Of a stretch of DNA of 64,000 nt, positions 1 through 10,087 are shown one piece after another (position 1 is the first letter of the stretch; each line of letters begins with the position of its first letter). Source of the stretch: JANSWY01 sp965267245. GTDB taxonomy: Bacteria; Bacteroidota; Bacteroidia; Cytophagales; Cyclobacteriaceae. The notes under the pieces were generated by a model. The model was not told the DNA's origin, did no database searches, and saw only the letters and a program-made list of their open reading frames with translations. A program made the translations under genes and the position numbers. The DNA is taken from the NCBI GenBank assembly GCA_965267245.1, contig OZ253939.1, positions 3,038,001 through 3,102,000 of the forward strand. Direction: 5' to 3'.

Positions 1-730
1 TTTTCCATAATGAACCAATCATAAAACCAGCCAAAACTGCAATTGTCACATTGTGGTAGTTCTTTAGCAAGTAAGCTACCACTCTTGAGAAGCCCAGCAA
101 ACCAACAATACAACCTGCACCAAATACTAAAATTACTCCTACCTGAAACTCTGAAACTGCAGTGAGGATGTAAGTATATTTACCAAAGATCAATAGGATA
201 AAGGCACCACTAACTCCTGGTAGGATCATTGCACAAATGGCAACCATACCAGTGATGAAAACGAACCACCAGGCATCTGATGTCGAAGTAGGAGTTGATG
301 AGGCAATGAAATAGGCCACAACTATTCCAATTATTAAGGCTAAAATATCAATGAGTCTCCAATTCTTAATTTCTTTAGCAACGGAAAATGCAGAGATTAT
401 GATCAGCCCACAGAAAAAACTCCAGAGTGCAATAGGATGTTCAGCCATTGCATACCTTATTCCTCTCATCAACGTAAAAACGCTTACACCTATCCCCAAC
501 ACTAGAGCCAATAGGAAATTTCCATTTATAGCTTTCCAGAATTCCTTAATCTGACCTTTAAAAATCAGTTTTATCGCTGCAATATCAAATGAGCTAATTG
601 AAGTAAGAAGCTCTTCATAGATACCTGTTATGAAAGCAATAGTTCCTCCAGACACACCAGGCACCACATCTGCACCTCCCATACCCATCCCTTTCAGGAA
701 TATTAAAAAATAGTCTCTTAGTGATCTCAT
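1..730 (-). CDS. DUF368 family membrane protein (C-terminus cut by window edge)
   Basis: The minus-strand frame opens with ATG at 730 and runs without a stop to position 1, giving 243 residues. The N-terminus reads MRSLRDYFLIFLKGMGMGGA followed by DVVPGVSGGT. A second copy of the same motif (ILPGVSGAF) lies about 130 residues later. This paired PGxSG motif between several hydrophobic helices is typical of DUF368 inner-membrane proteins, which are polyprenyl-phosphate transporter candidates in other bacteria. The exact substrate here is inference. The gene lies just downstream of the phosphosulfolactate synthase-like gene on the same strand (16 bp gap), so co-transcription is likely. The C-terminal part is outside the window. 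Confidence 0.85.
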   Translation of the reverse strand, partial: MRSLRDYFLIFLKGMGMGGADVVPGVSGGTIAFITGIYEELLTSISSFDIAAIKLIFKGQIKEFWKAINGNFLLALVLGIGVSVFTLMRGIRYAMAEHPIALWSFFCGLIIISAFSVAKEIKNWRLIDILALIIGIVVAYFIASSTPTSTSDAWWFVFITGMVAICAMILPGVSGAFILLIFGKYTYILTAVSEFQVGVILVFGAGCIVGLLGFSRVVAYLLKNYHNVTIAVLAGFMIGSLWK

Positions 731-746
731 GATTGAGAGTCAGTGA

Positions 747-1514
747 TTAGCTGTTACCGTTCAAAAAATGACTGAATGTATCCCCTCTAAGCCCTAAACG
801 AATAGTTTCTAAAGGAATTACTTCATGTGGCGCAATATTACCCAGATTAACATTAGTTCCACAAAGTTTTATAAACCAAACCTGCTGAGCCTTCTGAGGA
901 GCTTCCCAGATAATCCTTTCCATTGGAATCTTTGTAAGGATCTCCTGTACAAGTCCAGATCGTACTTCACCAGAAGATCTGAAAAGACCAACATTCCCAC
1001 TCTCTCTTGCTTCACCAATAACTTTCCATGCTCCCGCATCCAGCTCTTTCTGCATCAGTTGAATCCACTGGTAAGGTGGAATAATTTTCTCAGCATCCTT
1101 CGAGCCTACTTCAGAAAGAACAGTCACTTGCTTTGAAAGAATATTCACATATTCACACTTCAAATCATGATCTAGTTCAATACTTCCATCTGATACCTCT
1201 GCATGCTCAAGGCCAAACTCGTCCAGTGTTCTTCGATAATCCTCAAATTGACCTCTTACGATAAAAGCTTCAAACAATGTTCCTCCAAAATAAACCGGAA
1301 TACCAGCCTCCTTATAGATAGCCAATTTTTCCTTCAGGTTCCTAGTCACAAAACTTGTAGCCCACCCGAGTTTGACAATATCAATGTAGTCACCACAAGT
1401 TTCAATCATATCCTCAGCTTGCCGTATACTGAGCCCTTTGTCCATTACCATGGTAAAACCCGTTTCTCTTGGCTTCACTGTACGTTCCGGAATGCTATTT
1501 AGGTTATAATTCAT
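747..1514 (-). CDS. Phosphosulfolactate synthase-like protein (ComA family)
   Basis: The 255-residue protein has the ComA-family layout: an N-terminal RETGFTMVMDKGLS stretch, DIVKLGWATS, GIPVYFGGTLFEAF, EVSDGSIEL and a C-terminal LGLRGDT. Archaeal ComA adds sulfite to phosphoenolpyruvate to make (R)-phosphosulfolactate; bacterial homologues make sulfolactate. The fold is a TIM barrel and the length is normal for the family. No other coenzyme M or sulfolactate genes are visible beside it, so the end product is unknown. A sulfur-handling gene is in keeping with the sulfur module further right, but that link is inference. Start ATG at 1514. Confidence 0.85.
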   Translation of the reverse strand: MNYNLNSIPERTVKPRETGFTMVMDKGLSIRQAEDMIETCGDYIDIVKLGWATSFVTRNLKEKLAIYKEAGIPVYFGGTLFEAFIVRGQFEDYRRTLDEFGLEHAEVSDGSIELDHDLKCEYVNILSKQVTVLSEVGSKDAEKIIPPYQWIQLMQKELDAGAWKVIGEARESGNVGLFRSSGEVRSGLVQEILTKIPMERIIWEAPQKAQQVWFIKLCGTNVNLGNIAPHEVIPLETIRLGLRGDTFSHFLNGNS

Positions 1515-1635
1515 GCTATTGCAATTTCACTTCAATTATGTTAAGAACCAGCTGTCTTAACTTTAAAACTGTCGCGAAAATAGTATTTCTCAGGGACATA
1601 GAAGAAAAAAAAGAGATTTTGTGTCTCTGCTCACC

Positions 1636-3033
1636 TTATTTTGTTCTGTACTGCTCTATGATCTTAAAGAGTGCTTTTTGTGTTTCAAGTTTTGGGAAAA
1701 AGTCAAAAAGCTGCGTATGCTCATCAAAGTCTAATATTAAAGCATTTTCAAGATAGCTGAATGCTTCATTGTATTTCCCCATATTGATTAGGTACACTAC
1801 TGATCGATAATACAGGTGTGCGTTATCAGGACATTCGTTCATCCCAATCTCAATAATATCCTGCGCTTTGGGAAACTCACCTTGCTCATAATAAATGTGT
1901 GACCAATCAAGCCAGATACTTGGCTCTTTCGGATCCATTTCCGCTACCTTTTCATAGGCTTCTATGCTAGATACAATATTTCCCACCTGATATTCAGCTT
2001 CTGCTACAGCCCTCCAATATGCTGGATTATCTTCATCAATCTTTAAAGCTTTTTTAAAGAAGTGTACTGCTTCATACCATTTTTCCTGCATGGACATGCA
2101 TACGCCAATTCCATACCACGCTTCATCAAAAAACTGATCAATTTTCGAAGCTTTCTGATAATATCTAATGCCAATATCAAAGTGCCCCATTTTCTCATAT
2201 GAGGCCCCCAGACAACAATAGATTTCCGCGCTCGGTCCTTCTATTTCAAGTGTCTGCTTGTATGCTTCGAGCGCCTTATCATATTTCTCAAGGTTCATGT
2301 ATGCATTCCCCATATTGAAATGAGCGGAGCTAAATTCTTCATCAATTGCAAGAGCAAACTCGTATGCATCAATTGCTTTTTCAAAATTACCGAGCTTGTT
2401 ATAGACAATTCCAAGGTTATACCAGGCATACTCTGAATATGGATCCTGGTCTATGAATTTCTTGTAATACTCAAGGCTGCTCTCAAGTTCCCCAGCTACA
2501 TCCAGGCAATAGGCTAACTCGTATAAAGCATTTTCATTATTCAAATTAAATTCCAGGGCTAATTTGAAATACTTTATCGCTTCCTCATATTGAGAAGCAC
2601 CCTGGTAAGCATATCCAATGCTATAATACACGTCATCCTTATCTTCTGCGTAATCAAGTGCCCTCATATAGCAGTCAATTGCTTCTTCGAATTGCCCCTG
2701 TACCGAAAGAATGTTTCCTTTCTGAAGCAACAGTTCAGAGTCGTTTGGTTGAAAACCTTCAGCAATTTCCAAAATCTCAACTGCCTCCTCAAACTTTCCC
2801 ATTCGTGTTAGAACATGTGCTTTGTCAAGCATCATTTCAACAGAATAAGGATATTGATCAATACCAACCTCCGCTGCTTTCAAAGCGTGATTGTATTTCT
2901 CGTTTTCCAGATAGTATTCTATTATTTTAACGTAATCATCTTCTTCGAAGTAAAAACTGGCACTGTCTTTCATGTATGCTTCAAATTTCCTTATCAGCTC
3001 CCTCTCTTCCCTTTTCTTAAAGTTTTCTGCCAT
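1636..3033 (-). CDS. Tetratricopeptide repeat protein
   Basis: The 465-residue protein is built almost entirely of about eleven 34-residue TPR units (for example AWYNLGIVYNKLGNFEKAID and HFNMGNAYMNLEKYDKALEA). It has no signal peptide or catalytic domain, so it is probably a cytoplasmic scaffold or interaction protein. The N-terminus is charged and acidic. A match to the Bacteroidota minus-7 promoter consensus (TACTTTTG read on the minus strand, 3123-3130) lies about 90 bp upstream, so it may have its own promoter. Partners cannot be told from sequence. TPR proteins of this size are common next to housekeeping genes in Cytophagales. Confidence 0.8.
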   Translation of the reverse strand: MAENFKKREERELIRKFEAYMKDSASFYFEEDDYVKIIEYYLENEKYNHALKAAEVGIDQYPYSVEMMLDKAHVLTRMGKFEEAVEILEIAEGFQPNDSELLLQKGNILSVQGQFEEAIDCYMRALDYAEDKDDVYYSIGYAYQGASQYEEAIKYFKLALEFNLNNENALYELAYCLDVAGELESSLEYYKKFIDQDPYSEYAWYNLGIVYNKLGNFEKAIDAYEFALAIDEEFSSAHFNMGNAYMNLEKYDKALEAYKQTLEIEGPSAEIYCCLGASYEKMGHFDIGIRYYQKASKIDQFFDEAWYGIGVCMSMQEKWYEAVHFFKKALKIDEDNPAYWRAVAEAEYQVGNIVSSIEAYEKVAEMDPKEPSIWLDWSHIYYEQGEFPKAQDIIEIGMNECPDNAHLYYRSVVYLINMGKYNEAFSYLENALILDFDEHTQLFDFFPKLETQKALFKIIEQYRTK

Positions 3034-3168
3034 GTGTTTTCTATTATGCCTTAGGATTACACCTCATTGAGATGGTTGAAGTTTTTATTAGTTCCAATAT
3101 GAATATATAACTTTTAGATATGCAAAAGTATTCCATTTCTCAAAAGTTTTCCACACAAAATCAAGCAG

Positions 3169-3891
3169 CTACAAGCAATAATTTAATAGCTCAGGTTTAA
3201 CAAGTTTTGCGTAGTATCTTGATTTTCTGAATTTTATATACGAATCTAGATGCCGCTTGTTATGAATATCTGATCCAATAAAATCAACAAGTCCATGATT
3301 AAATATTTTCCATACCTGTTTTTTAACCTCAGGAGAATAGTCTCCGATAAACGACTTTGCTGTCACCTGGTAAAACAGGCCCATCACTTTTAACTTTTCG
3401 AGTAATTCAAAATTATCAAAAAGGTATTCATAACGTTCAGGGTGTGCTAAAACTGGCTTGTAACCATTACTAGTAAGTTCGAACACCGCCTCTTCAAAAA
3501 ATGCTGGTTTATTCAAAAATGGGGTTTCGATAAGTACAAAGCTATCTCCAAAACTCAACAGACTTTCTTTTTTTTTAACTCTTTCCAGGAATTTGCTATC
3601 TACATAGTATTCCGCTGCTGCCTCAACGGAAACTGTGATCCCTTCTTTTTCTAGATGTTTTTTCAATTCATTTAGACGCTGAATGATGTCATTTTCTGAG
3701 TTGGGGTAGAAATCATGGGCTATATGAGGTGTAGTAACGATTTTCTGTATCCCCAAGGACTCCATAACCCTGATAATCTCCATGGACTCTTCAATTGTTT
3801 TTACACCATCATCAATTCCAGGAATCAAGTGTGAATGAATGTCTACATTCAAAATATATTTTGATCCTGATGGAAAGAGATTTCTGAACAC
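3169..3891 (-). CDS. Tyrosine-protein phosphatase of the CpsB/YwqE (PHP) family
   Basis: The 240-residue protein carries the PHP metal motif DIHSHLIPGIDDG near the N-terminus, TTPHIAHDF, a central LAHPERYEYL and a C-terminal GSDIHN. These are the metal ligands of CpsB/CapC/YwqE phosphatases. Such enzymes dephosphorylate the tyrosine kinase that controls capsule or exopolysaccharide polymerisation. The gene start overlaps the stop of the Wzc-like kinase gene by one base, so the two are translationally coupled and probably act on each other. It is the last gene of the four-gene export operon. Role assignment is by family and context. Confidence 0.88.
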   Translation of the reverse strand: MFRNLFPSGSKYILNVDIHSHLIPGIDDGVKTIEESMEIIRVMESLGIQKIVTTPHIAHDFYPNSENDIIQRLNELKKHLEKEGITVSVEAAAEYYVDSKFLERVKKKESLLSFGDSFVLIETPFLNKPAFFEEAVFELTSNGYKPVLAHPERYEYLFDNFELLEKLKVMGLFYQVTAKSFIGDYSPEVKKQVWKIFNHGLVDFIGSDIHNKRHLDSYIKFRKSRYYAKLVKPELLNYCL

Positions 3892-6260
3892 TACCAGGTA
3901 AAGAATTTAATAAGCGAATGGAATTTGTTTTGAGGTTTGATTTCATCATAATACCCATCTCCATTATACCCATACCCATATCCTCTTCCATTTCTACGAG
4001 GTAAAGAGTTAAGAATTACCGTAAGATTTTTCAACTGATTGAGCTTTTTGAGGTCATTCAATGTTGTCACATAATCCCTTTTAGAAAATTCAGCTCTCAT
4101 TACATATAATTGCAAATCAGCATTTTTCATAACCAAAATACCATCTGTCACTAATCCTACAGGAGGAGTATCTAAAATAATTGTATCAAATTCTTCCCTC
4201 AATCCCTCCAGTAATCTGTCAAACTCCTTAGTCAGTAATAATTCTGATGGGTTAGGAGGAGTGGGGCCCGCAGGTATATAAAAAAGTGTAGGTAATCTGG
4301 TTTCTTTAATGCATTCACGAAAATCATACTTATTGATCAAAATGGTACTCACACCCTTTTCTCCCATTTCTTCCTGATCAAATGCCTGGTTCACTTTAGG
4401 TTTTCGCATATCAAGATCAACAATACAAACAGATTGACCAGAGAGCGCCATGATGGCAGCCATATTTACACCAACGAATGTTTTGCCCTCACCACTTACA
4501 GTGGAAGTGACGGCCAATACTTTATTTTCTTCCTGTCCATTTAAGAACTGCATATTTGTTCTGATCGAACGCATCGCTTCGCTGACAGCTGATCTTGGGT
4601 TCTCATCAATAACCAACTTTGCTATATCCAGCTTTCCATTAAAAATCGGAATCCCCCCCAAAATTGGCACCTTTACGAGGTGATCCAGCTCCTTCATTGA
4701 AGTAATTTTGTTGTGCAAGATAAACTTGATCCCAACTATTAAAAGCGAAATCACAAGACCAACAACTAGACCAACTGCATGAATCATGAACTTTTTTGGG
4801 TGGACGGGTTCATTTGGAATTGATGCTGATGCCAGAATTACTGATTTATTCACGGTTCCTGCCCGTGTAATCTCTAATTCCATTTTGCTCTGTCTGAGTG
4901 ACAGCCAAAATTCTTCTTGTAAAGAATATATTCTCCGATTCTTATTATATTCTGTACCCATAGAAGGGAGTTTTGCAAAATTACCCTCTAACATCCGTTT
5001 TCTAGAATCAAGTTCTGCAAGGTTATCACCCAGTAAAGTCTTGTATTCGGCTACAAGTTCAAAAACATTTTGTCTAACCTCATCAAGTTCCTGATCAATT
5101 CGTTTCACCACGAACGTATTCTCATTATAAGAACTCAACTTCAATTCTCGTGCTTGTTGAAGTTTCGCATACTCCTCAAGACCGGTATAAATTATAGAAG
5201 GCAATTGTCTTGCAACAAAAGGGTTAAAATAGAGCTGTCCCTCTTTCTTTAGTTGCCCTTCAATAATATCAATATTAGTGAGGTTTGTTTTAATCTGGAA
5301 ACGTTGTGAATCCAATGCCTCTAACAATCCGATGGTTTCATTAAGGTCTTTGCTAAGACTTGTAGTCCTATTTGTAATTGTGAAATCTTCAAAGTAATCC
5401 TCAAAATTCTCAAGCCTCGTTTCTGTTTGCTCAGTAAGTTTATTAAGAAAAGCAATTTTTTGCTCAAGCGCCTGATTAGTTACCTCTTTCGTATAAAAAA
5501 GGTATAAGGTATCTATAGCATTCACAAAATCTCGAGCTTTTGCCCTATTGTGATCTCGAAGTGAAATTTTGATCGTTTTTGCATTAAAATTTTCAGGAGT
5601 CACTTTAACATTGCTCTTTAAATAAGCAATTACACTGGGTTGACTATTGATTATAAAATAATACTTACCCACTCCATTTGTTGGCGAAAAGTTTTTCGTT
5701 TTTTCTATGAGTAAGTTAAATGGCACCTCCTTTATCTCCTGACCAAATTTATACTCAGATGTTAATTCTGCTCCTCCGAAGGAATAAGATAGCAGAAAGG
5801 ACTTATCATTAAGAATTTCAATATTAATCGGGCGATCATACATAGAACCGTCATGAATTTTAAAACTGACGGCAAATGGTGAATTCTTATAGCGTTCGTC
5901 AGTCAAATATCTTCCATAGTAATAGTAGGCAACATTATAATCAATTGCCTCTGCCACTCTGCTCAGAAATAACTTAGACCGAATGAGTTCTATTTCACCA
6001 CTAAGACCACTGATATTAGGATTTAATGCAGGATTCGATATACCAAGTATTGAAGCTTCACTCTGGACCTCCAATTTTATAATTGACTCTGACTCATAAA
6101 CAGGTTTGGTATATCTCAAATAAAGATAGGCTGCTGAGTTGGTGATAAGAAGGACCAACACCACCCAAAGAATACTCCTTTTGAAAATATGTATAATCTT
6201 TCCAATATCGATATTTGAGAAAATATCATCATTCTGTATGTAGCTTCCCTCTTCCTTCAT
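3891..6260 (-). CDS. Wzc-like polysaccharide co-polymerase / autokinase (BY-kinase)
   Basis: The 789-residue protein has a Wzz domain with a first membrane helix near residues 30-52, a long periplasmic coiled-coil region, a second helix near 490-512 and a C-terminal cytoplasmic BY-kinase. The kinase shows Walker A (STVSGEGKT, about residue 588), Walker A' (VDLDMRKPK) and Walker B (IILDTPPVG). The tail is tyrosine-rich (GYGYGYNGDGYYDE), the usual autophosphorylation cluster. Wzc-type proteins control chain length and open the export channel with Wza. Genes for the Wza partner (upstream) and the CpsB phosphatase (downstream) abut it, which completes the usual set. Confidence 0.93.
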   Translation of the reverse strand: MKEEGSYIQNDDIFSNIDIGKIIHIFKRSILWVVLVLLITNSAAYLYLRYTKPVYESESIIKLEVQSEASILGISNPALNPNISGLSGEIELIRSKLFLSRVAEAIDYNVAYYYYGRYLTDERYKNSPFAVSFKIHDGSMYDRPINIEILNDKSFLLSYSFGGAELTSEYKFGQEIKEVPFNLLIEKTKNFSPTNGVGKYYFIINSQPSVIAYLKSNVKVTPENFNAKTIKISLRDHNRAKARDFVNAIDTLYLFYTKEVTNQALEQKIAFLNKLTEQTETRLENFEDYFEDFTITNRTTSLSKDLNETIGLLEALDSQRFQIKTNLTNIDIIEGQLKKEGQLYFNPFVARQLPSIIYTGLEEYAKLQQARELKLSSYNENTFVVKRIDQELDEVRQNVFELVAEYKTLLGDNLAELDSRKRMLEGNFAKLPSMGTEYNKNRRIYSLQEEFWLSLRQSKMELEITRAGTVNKSVILASASIPNEPVHPKKFMIHAVGLVVGLVISLLIVGIKFILHNKITSMKELDHLVKVPILGGIPIFNGKLDIAKLVIDENPRSAVSEAMRSIRTNMQFLNGQEENKVLAVTSTVSGEGKTFVGVNMAAIMALSGQSVCIVDLDMRKPKVNQAFDQEEMGEKGVSTILINKYDFRECIKETRLPTLFYIPAGPTPPNPSELLLTKEFDRLLEGLREEFDTIILDTPPVGLVTDGILVMKNADLQLYVMRAEFSKRDYVTTLNDLKKLNQLKNLTVILNSLPRRNGRGYGYGYNGDGYYDEIKPQNKFHSLIKFFTW

Positions 6261-7085
6261 TTAAATATTCGTCAGCACAAAATACAACGATAAAACACTG
6301 GAAAACAATCCAATAAATGGTGAAACGTCTTTCAAACCTTGCAATACCGGTCTTTTCCACGGCTCAATGTAAATAATGTCACCAGGCTGAAGCGTTGTAA
6401 TTGAAGATTTCATTGATGACACATGACCCAAATCAATTAAGTAGACTTCAGGGTTATCGTAATTTCCTCTAATCAATCGTATATTATGAGCCTTACCCGA
6501 CGAAGGTATACCACCTGAAATCGCTATCACTTCAAAAAGACTTGTATTCTCATTCTGTAATGGAATTACCTGACCACCATTGGCCCCTAAGACAATTACT
6601 CTTTTATTTTGAAATTGGAGTTTAACAAATGAACCCTTATAATATTCATCAAACAGTGTCTCCAGCTTGGCTTCCGCTTCAAATATTGTTAACCCTTCTA
6701 GATACACTGATCCAAGAACCGGTACTTTTGCCGTACCATCCATTTGAACCAGGTATTGAAAACTTCTCTGATTTTGCAAATTAATTGCATTAATTCCAGC
6801 ACCCTGCATGAGTTCAAAATTTGGATCTATGATCCGCTCTCCTTCATTTGTGAACACGTCCAACCTCAGAAAATCGTTCGTCTGAATGACATAATTTCGT
6901 TCTGCTTCAATCACAGAAATAGCCAAATCGGATTCACCAAAATCTTCATCGAGTTGGAACATGATATCTTGTTTGTAGATCTTACAGGAATTCATTCCCA
7001 CAAGTACAAATAGCAGTACTCCTAATCTTATAACTGCGTTCGAAGTGAAAAAATGCGTTTTAGTGTGCAATATTTTATAATTCAA
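6261..7085 (-). CDS. Wza-like polysaccharide export outer-membrane protein
   Basis: The 274-residue protein has a lipoprotein-like signal (VLLFVLVGMNSCKIY) and then Poly_export and SLBB-type segments: NDFLRLDVFTNEGE, VPVLGSVYLEGLTIFEAEAK and LQPGDIIYIEPW. A C-terminal hydrophobic helix (FIGLFSSVLSLYFVL) follows. Wza-type proteins form the outer-membrane exit pore for capsule or exopolysaccharide. The stop is directly next to the start of the Wzc-like gene and the gene is four bases after the glycosyltransferase, which shows an operon. The chain is shorter than E. coli Wza but normal for Bacteroidota. Confidence 0.9.
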   Translation of the reverse strand: MNYKILHTKTHFFTSNAVIRLGVLLFVLVGMNSCKIYKQDIMFQLDEDFGESDLAISVIEAERNYVIQTNDFLRLDVFTNEGERIIDPNFELMQGAGINAINLQNQRSFQYLVQMDGTAKVPVLGSVYLEGLTIFEAEAKLETLFDEYYKGSFVKLQFQNKRVIVLGANGGQVIPLQNENTSLFEVIAISGGIPSSGKAHNIRLIRGNYDNPEVYLIDLGHVSSMKSSITTLQPGDIIYIEPWKRPVLQGLKDVSPFIGLFSSVLSLYFVLTNI

Positions 7086-7089
7086 ATTT

Positions 7090-8235
7090 CTATAGAATCT
7101 GGGTATTCAGGCTGTTTCGCAATTCTTTACCTGTCAGATTCTCAATTTTTTCAATGTACTTTTCAATGACAAATCTAACATCATACTTCTCCTCTACCAA
7201 AGTGCGACTAGCTCTTCCAAAAGCACTGAGCTGATTCTGATTTGCTGTGAACATCAATTTCATTTTTTCAGCCAGGTCACTTGCGTTTTTCACCTGACAC
7301 AAAAATCCATTTACTCCATCTTTCACCACCTCTCTGCACCCGGGAACATCCGTGGCTATCAAAGGTTTTCCCATGCTTGCTGCCTCCAGCAATGTACGAG
7401 GGGTACCCTCTCTATAAGATGGCAACACCACACAATCAACACCGCTGATTATGGGCCGAACATCATCCTCCGTGCCAATATACTCAATTACATCATCTTC
7501 AATAAGCCTCTCAAACTTATTCAGATCGTAAGACCTTTTATGCGATGGGTCTTTTCGACCAAGAACAAGAAATCTGGCATCAACTCCTTCTGCCTTCAAC
7601 AATTCAGCTGCTTCAAAAAACTCTCCTACACCTTTGTCTATCAGCAGCCTGGAAATCAACAAAAAAGTGAATATAGAATCATTTTTAGACACAGATTGAG
7701 GTTGAAAATGGTCTAATTCAATACCTGAGCCTGGCAATAAACCAGTAATATCTTCAGAAATTCTTACCTCTTTCAGGAATAAGTTCCGATCATCAGAATT
7801 CTGAAAAAAAATAAAACTTGCCCTTGAAAAAGAATACTTATATAATGCCGTCACAAAAGATTTCAATAGAGGGTTCCATAGGAATGTTGTCCCCAGGCCA
7901 CTGACGTTATTGATTACAGGAATTCTAAGTGAATAGCAGGCCAAAGTACCATAAATATTTGGTTTAATAGTATAGTTCAGGACTACTGCTGGACGAATTT
8001 GTTGGTAAATCTGCTTTAGTTGCCTGTAGTAACTAATGTCTTTGATTGGATTGAGCCCAGTATTCTCAAGTTTGATATTATGCGTACTGCACCCGACTGC
8101 CTGCAACTTATCAGTATAATCGTCAAAAGGAGCTATTGTATATACTTCATGACCCTGGGCCAACAAAGCTTTAATAAGTCCCAAACGAAAATTAAAAATA
8201 TTCCAGGATGTATTGATTGCTATTGCAATTCTCAT
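7090..8235 (-). CDS. Glycosyltransferase family 4 protein
   Basis: The 381-residue GT-B protein starts MRIAIAINTSWNIFNFRLGL and includes the C-terminal family-4 signature: DCVVLPSYREGTPRTLLEAA and SMGKPLIATDVPGCREVV. Such enzymes transfer a sugar from a nucleotide donor to a lipid-linked or growing glycan on the cytoplasmic face. It is first in the capsule/exopolysaccharide export operon, so it probably builds the repeat unit of the exported polymer. Similarity in style to capM/wbpU-like enzymes (N-acetyl-hexosamine transferases) is suggestive only. Donor and acceptor cannot be read from the sequence. Confidence 0.9.
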   Translation of the reverse strand: MRIAIAINTSWNIFNFRLGLIKALLAQGHEVYTIAPFDDYTDKLQAVGCSTHNIKLENTGLNPIKDISYYRQLKQIYQQIRPAVVLNYTIKPNIYGTLACYSLRIPVINNVSGLGTTFLWNPLLKSFVTALYKYSFSRASFIFFQNSDDRNLFLKEVRISEDITGLLPGSGIELDHFQPQSVSKNDSIFTFLLISRLLIDKGVGEFFEAAELLKAEGVDARFLVLGRKDPSHKRSYDLNKFERLIEDDVIEYIGTEDDVRPIISGVDCVVLPSYREGTPRTLLEAASMGKPLIATDVPGCREVVKDGVNGFLCQVKNASDLAEKMKLMFTANQNQLSAFGRASRTLVEEKYDVRFVIEKYIEKIENLTGKELRNSLNTQIL

Positions 8236-8383
8236 ACGAGCAGCTTAACCTTTCTTAAAAAGGGAGTTCCATTATGATCCCAACGCTGTAAATATATTGT
8301 CATTTCTCCTGTTTTTAATAATTAATCGTTCAACATCAGATTCTTATAGATTAATTTTGCATTTGAATGCATCGATATAAGAT

Positions 8384-9562
8384 TTGATAGAGACTAAAAA
8401 GAAGAACGAAACTGCGGTATTGGTTGCCCTCGTCCAACAAGGTCAATCCGATGAAAAGACTCAGGAATATTTGGATGAACTGGAATTCCTTGCCAGCACA
8501 CTGAACATTGACACAAAAAAAATGTTCACACAAAAACTGGATGCGCCAGATAGGAGATCCTTTATCGGGAAAGGTAAGCTTCAGGAAGTCCATGAATTTG
8601 TGGAAGCTCAGGAAGTTGATGTTGTCATTTTTGATGATGACCTGACACCTTCACAATTGAGAAACCTGGAAAAAGACCTCAAGGTCAAAATCTATGACAG
8701 AAGTTTACTCATTCTGGATATTTTTCTAAAGAGAGCACAGACAGCTCAGGCTAAAACGCAGGTTGAATTGGCGAGATATCAATACCTGATGCCCAGACTA
8801 ACCAGAATGTGGACTCACCTGGAAAGACAGAGAGGTGGTACCGGGACACGTGGTGGAGCTGGAGAAAAGGAAATTGAAACGGATAGAAGGATGATACGGG
8901 ACCAAATCAGTGTACTCAAGAAAAAGCTTGAAAAAATTGAAAAACAATCAGCTACCAGAAGAAAGTCTCGGTCAAATGTGGTTAGGGTAGCCTTTGTGGG
9001 TTATACCAATGCTGGCAAATCAACGCTGATGAGAAAAATTAGTAAAGAGAAGGTTTATGCCAAAGATGAACTCTTTGCCACAGTAGACTCCACTGTTAGA
9101 AAAGTTGTTATTAACCAGGTACCTTTCTTGCTATCTGACACAGTTGGGTTTATAAGAAAACTCCCTCACAACCTGATTGAATCTTTCAAATCCACACTAG
9201 ATGAGGTCAAAGAAGCTGATATTCTATTGCATGTAATTGATGCTTCTAACCCTGCTTATGATGAGCATATAGAAGTTGTGGAACAAACACTGGAAGAAAT
9301 TGGGGCCTCCCAAATAAAGACTATCAAAGTTTATAACAAAATAGACGCCATCAAGAGAGATGAGGAAGATGAAGATCACATTAATCTTAATGGCAACAAA
9401 TTTGATTTTGAGGGGTCAAAATTTTCTGATAAACAACTAACAGCCTTTATAAGTGCACTGGATAAAGACCACATTCTTGAAGTCAGAGAATTTTTATTCA
9501 AAGAAGTAGTTAAAGTCCACCGTACAATCTATCCAAACTTCATACTAGACGAAACATATTAA
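8384..9562 (+). CDS. hflX: GTPase HflX
   Basis: The 392-residue protein contains the HflX N-terminal domain, the glycine-rich linker RGGTGTRGGAGEKEIETDRR, and the G domain: G1 GYTNAGKST (about residue 205), G3 DTVGFI and G4 NKID. HflX binds the 50S subunit and splits stalled ribosomes after stress. The start is TTG at 8384: an in-frame TAA at 8378 rules out an earlier start, and the protein MIETKKKNETAVLVAL begins as expected for the family. It is transcribed away from the capsule operon. Its stop overlaps the next start (TAATG). Confidence 0.95.
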   Translation: MIETKKKNETAVLVALVQQGQSDEKTQEYLDELEFLASTLNIDTKKMFTQKLDAPDRRSFIGKGKLQEVHEFVEAQEVDVVIFDDDLTPSQLRNLEKDLKVKIYDRSLLILDIFLKRAQTAQAKTQVELARYQYLMPRLTRMWTHLERQRGGTGTRGGAGEKEIETDRRMIRDQISVLKKKLEKIEKQSATRRKSRSNVVRVAFVGYTNAGKSTLMRKISKEKVYAKDELFATVDSTVRKVVINQVPFLLSDTVGFIRKLPHNLIESFKSTLDEVKEADILLHVIDASNPAYDEHIEVVEQTLEEIGASQIKTIKVYNKIDAIKRDEEDEDHINLNGNKFDFEGSKFSDKQLTAFISALDKDHILEVREFLFKEVVKVHRTIYPNFILDETY

Positions 9563-10080
9563 TGCAACTTGATCTTTTTGATAAGCCAAATTCATTTGGC
9601 ACATATGGTATACAGGTAGGTATCACGTTGATCCTTGTAATCCTTTACATAATTTTAAAATCCATTTCCGTTCGCCTTGTAAACAGACATGGGCGTAAAA
9701 ATGATATTGCCATTAATCGGGTAATGTATATTCGGAAACTGATCAATTTTCTGTTGATAGGACTAATTATGGTATTGATTGGGGTGACCTGGGAAATATC
9801 AATGAAAGGACTTTCAGTTTATTTTACTTCGGTATTCACTGTTGTGGGCGTGGGACTGTTTGCTAACTGGTCAATTTTGAGCAACATAACCGCCTCTATC
9901 ATTCTGTTTTTCTTTTTTCCATATCGAATAGGTGACAAAATAACCATTGTAGATGGGGATAACTCTGAAACTGGAGAGATTCTGGATATCCAATTATTCT
10001 ATATTAAAATAAAAACTGACAAGAATAGAATTGTTTCTTACCCCAACAACTTAATAATTCAAAAGCCAACTGCTTCTTAA
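9562..10080 (+). CDS. Small MscS-family mechanosensitive channel protein
   Basis: The 172-residue protein has two or three hydrophobic helices and then the MscS core: FTVVGVGLFANWSILSNITA followed by a beta domain (FFPYRIGDKITIVDG, SYPNNLIIQKP). MscS-type channels release solutes during hypo-osmotic shock. It is much shorter than E. coli MscS (286) because the C-terminal cytoplasmic cage is missing after the SNIIQ-like strand, which is common in short Bacteroidota members. The start overlaps the hflX stop, so both are translated from one message. Confidence 0.82.
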   Translation: MQLDLFDKPNSFGTYGIQVGITLILVILYIILKSISVRLVNRHGRKNDIAINRVMYIRKLINFLLIGLIMVLIGVTWEISMKGLSVYFTSVFTVVGVGLFANWSILSNITASIILFFFFPYRIGDKITIVDGDNSETGEILDIQLFYIKIKTDKNRIVSYPNNLIIQKPTAS

Positions 10081-10087
10081 AAAATAA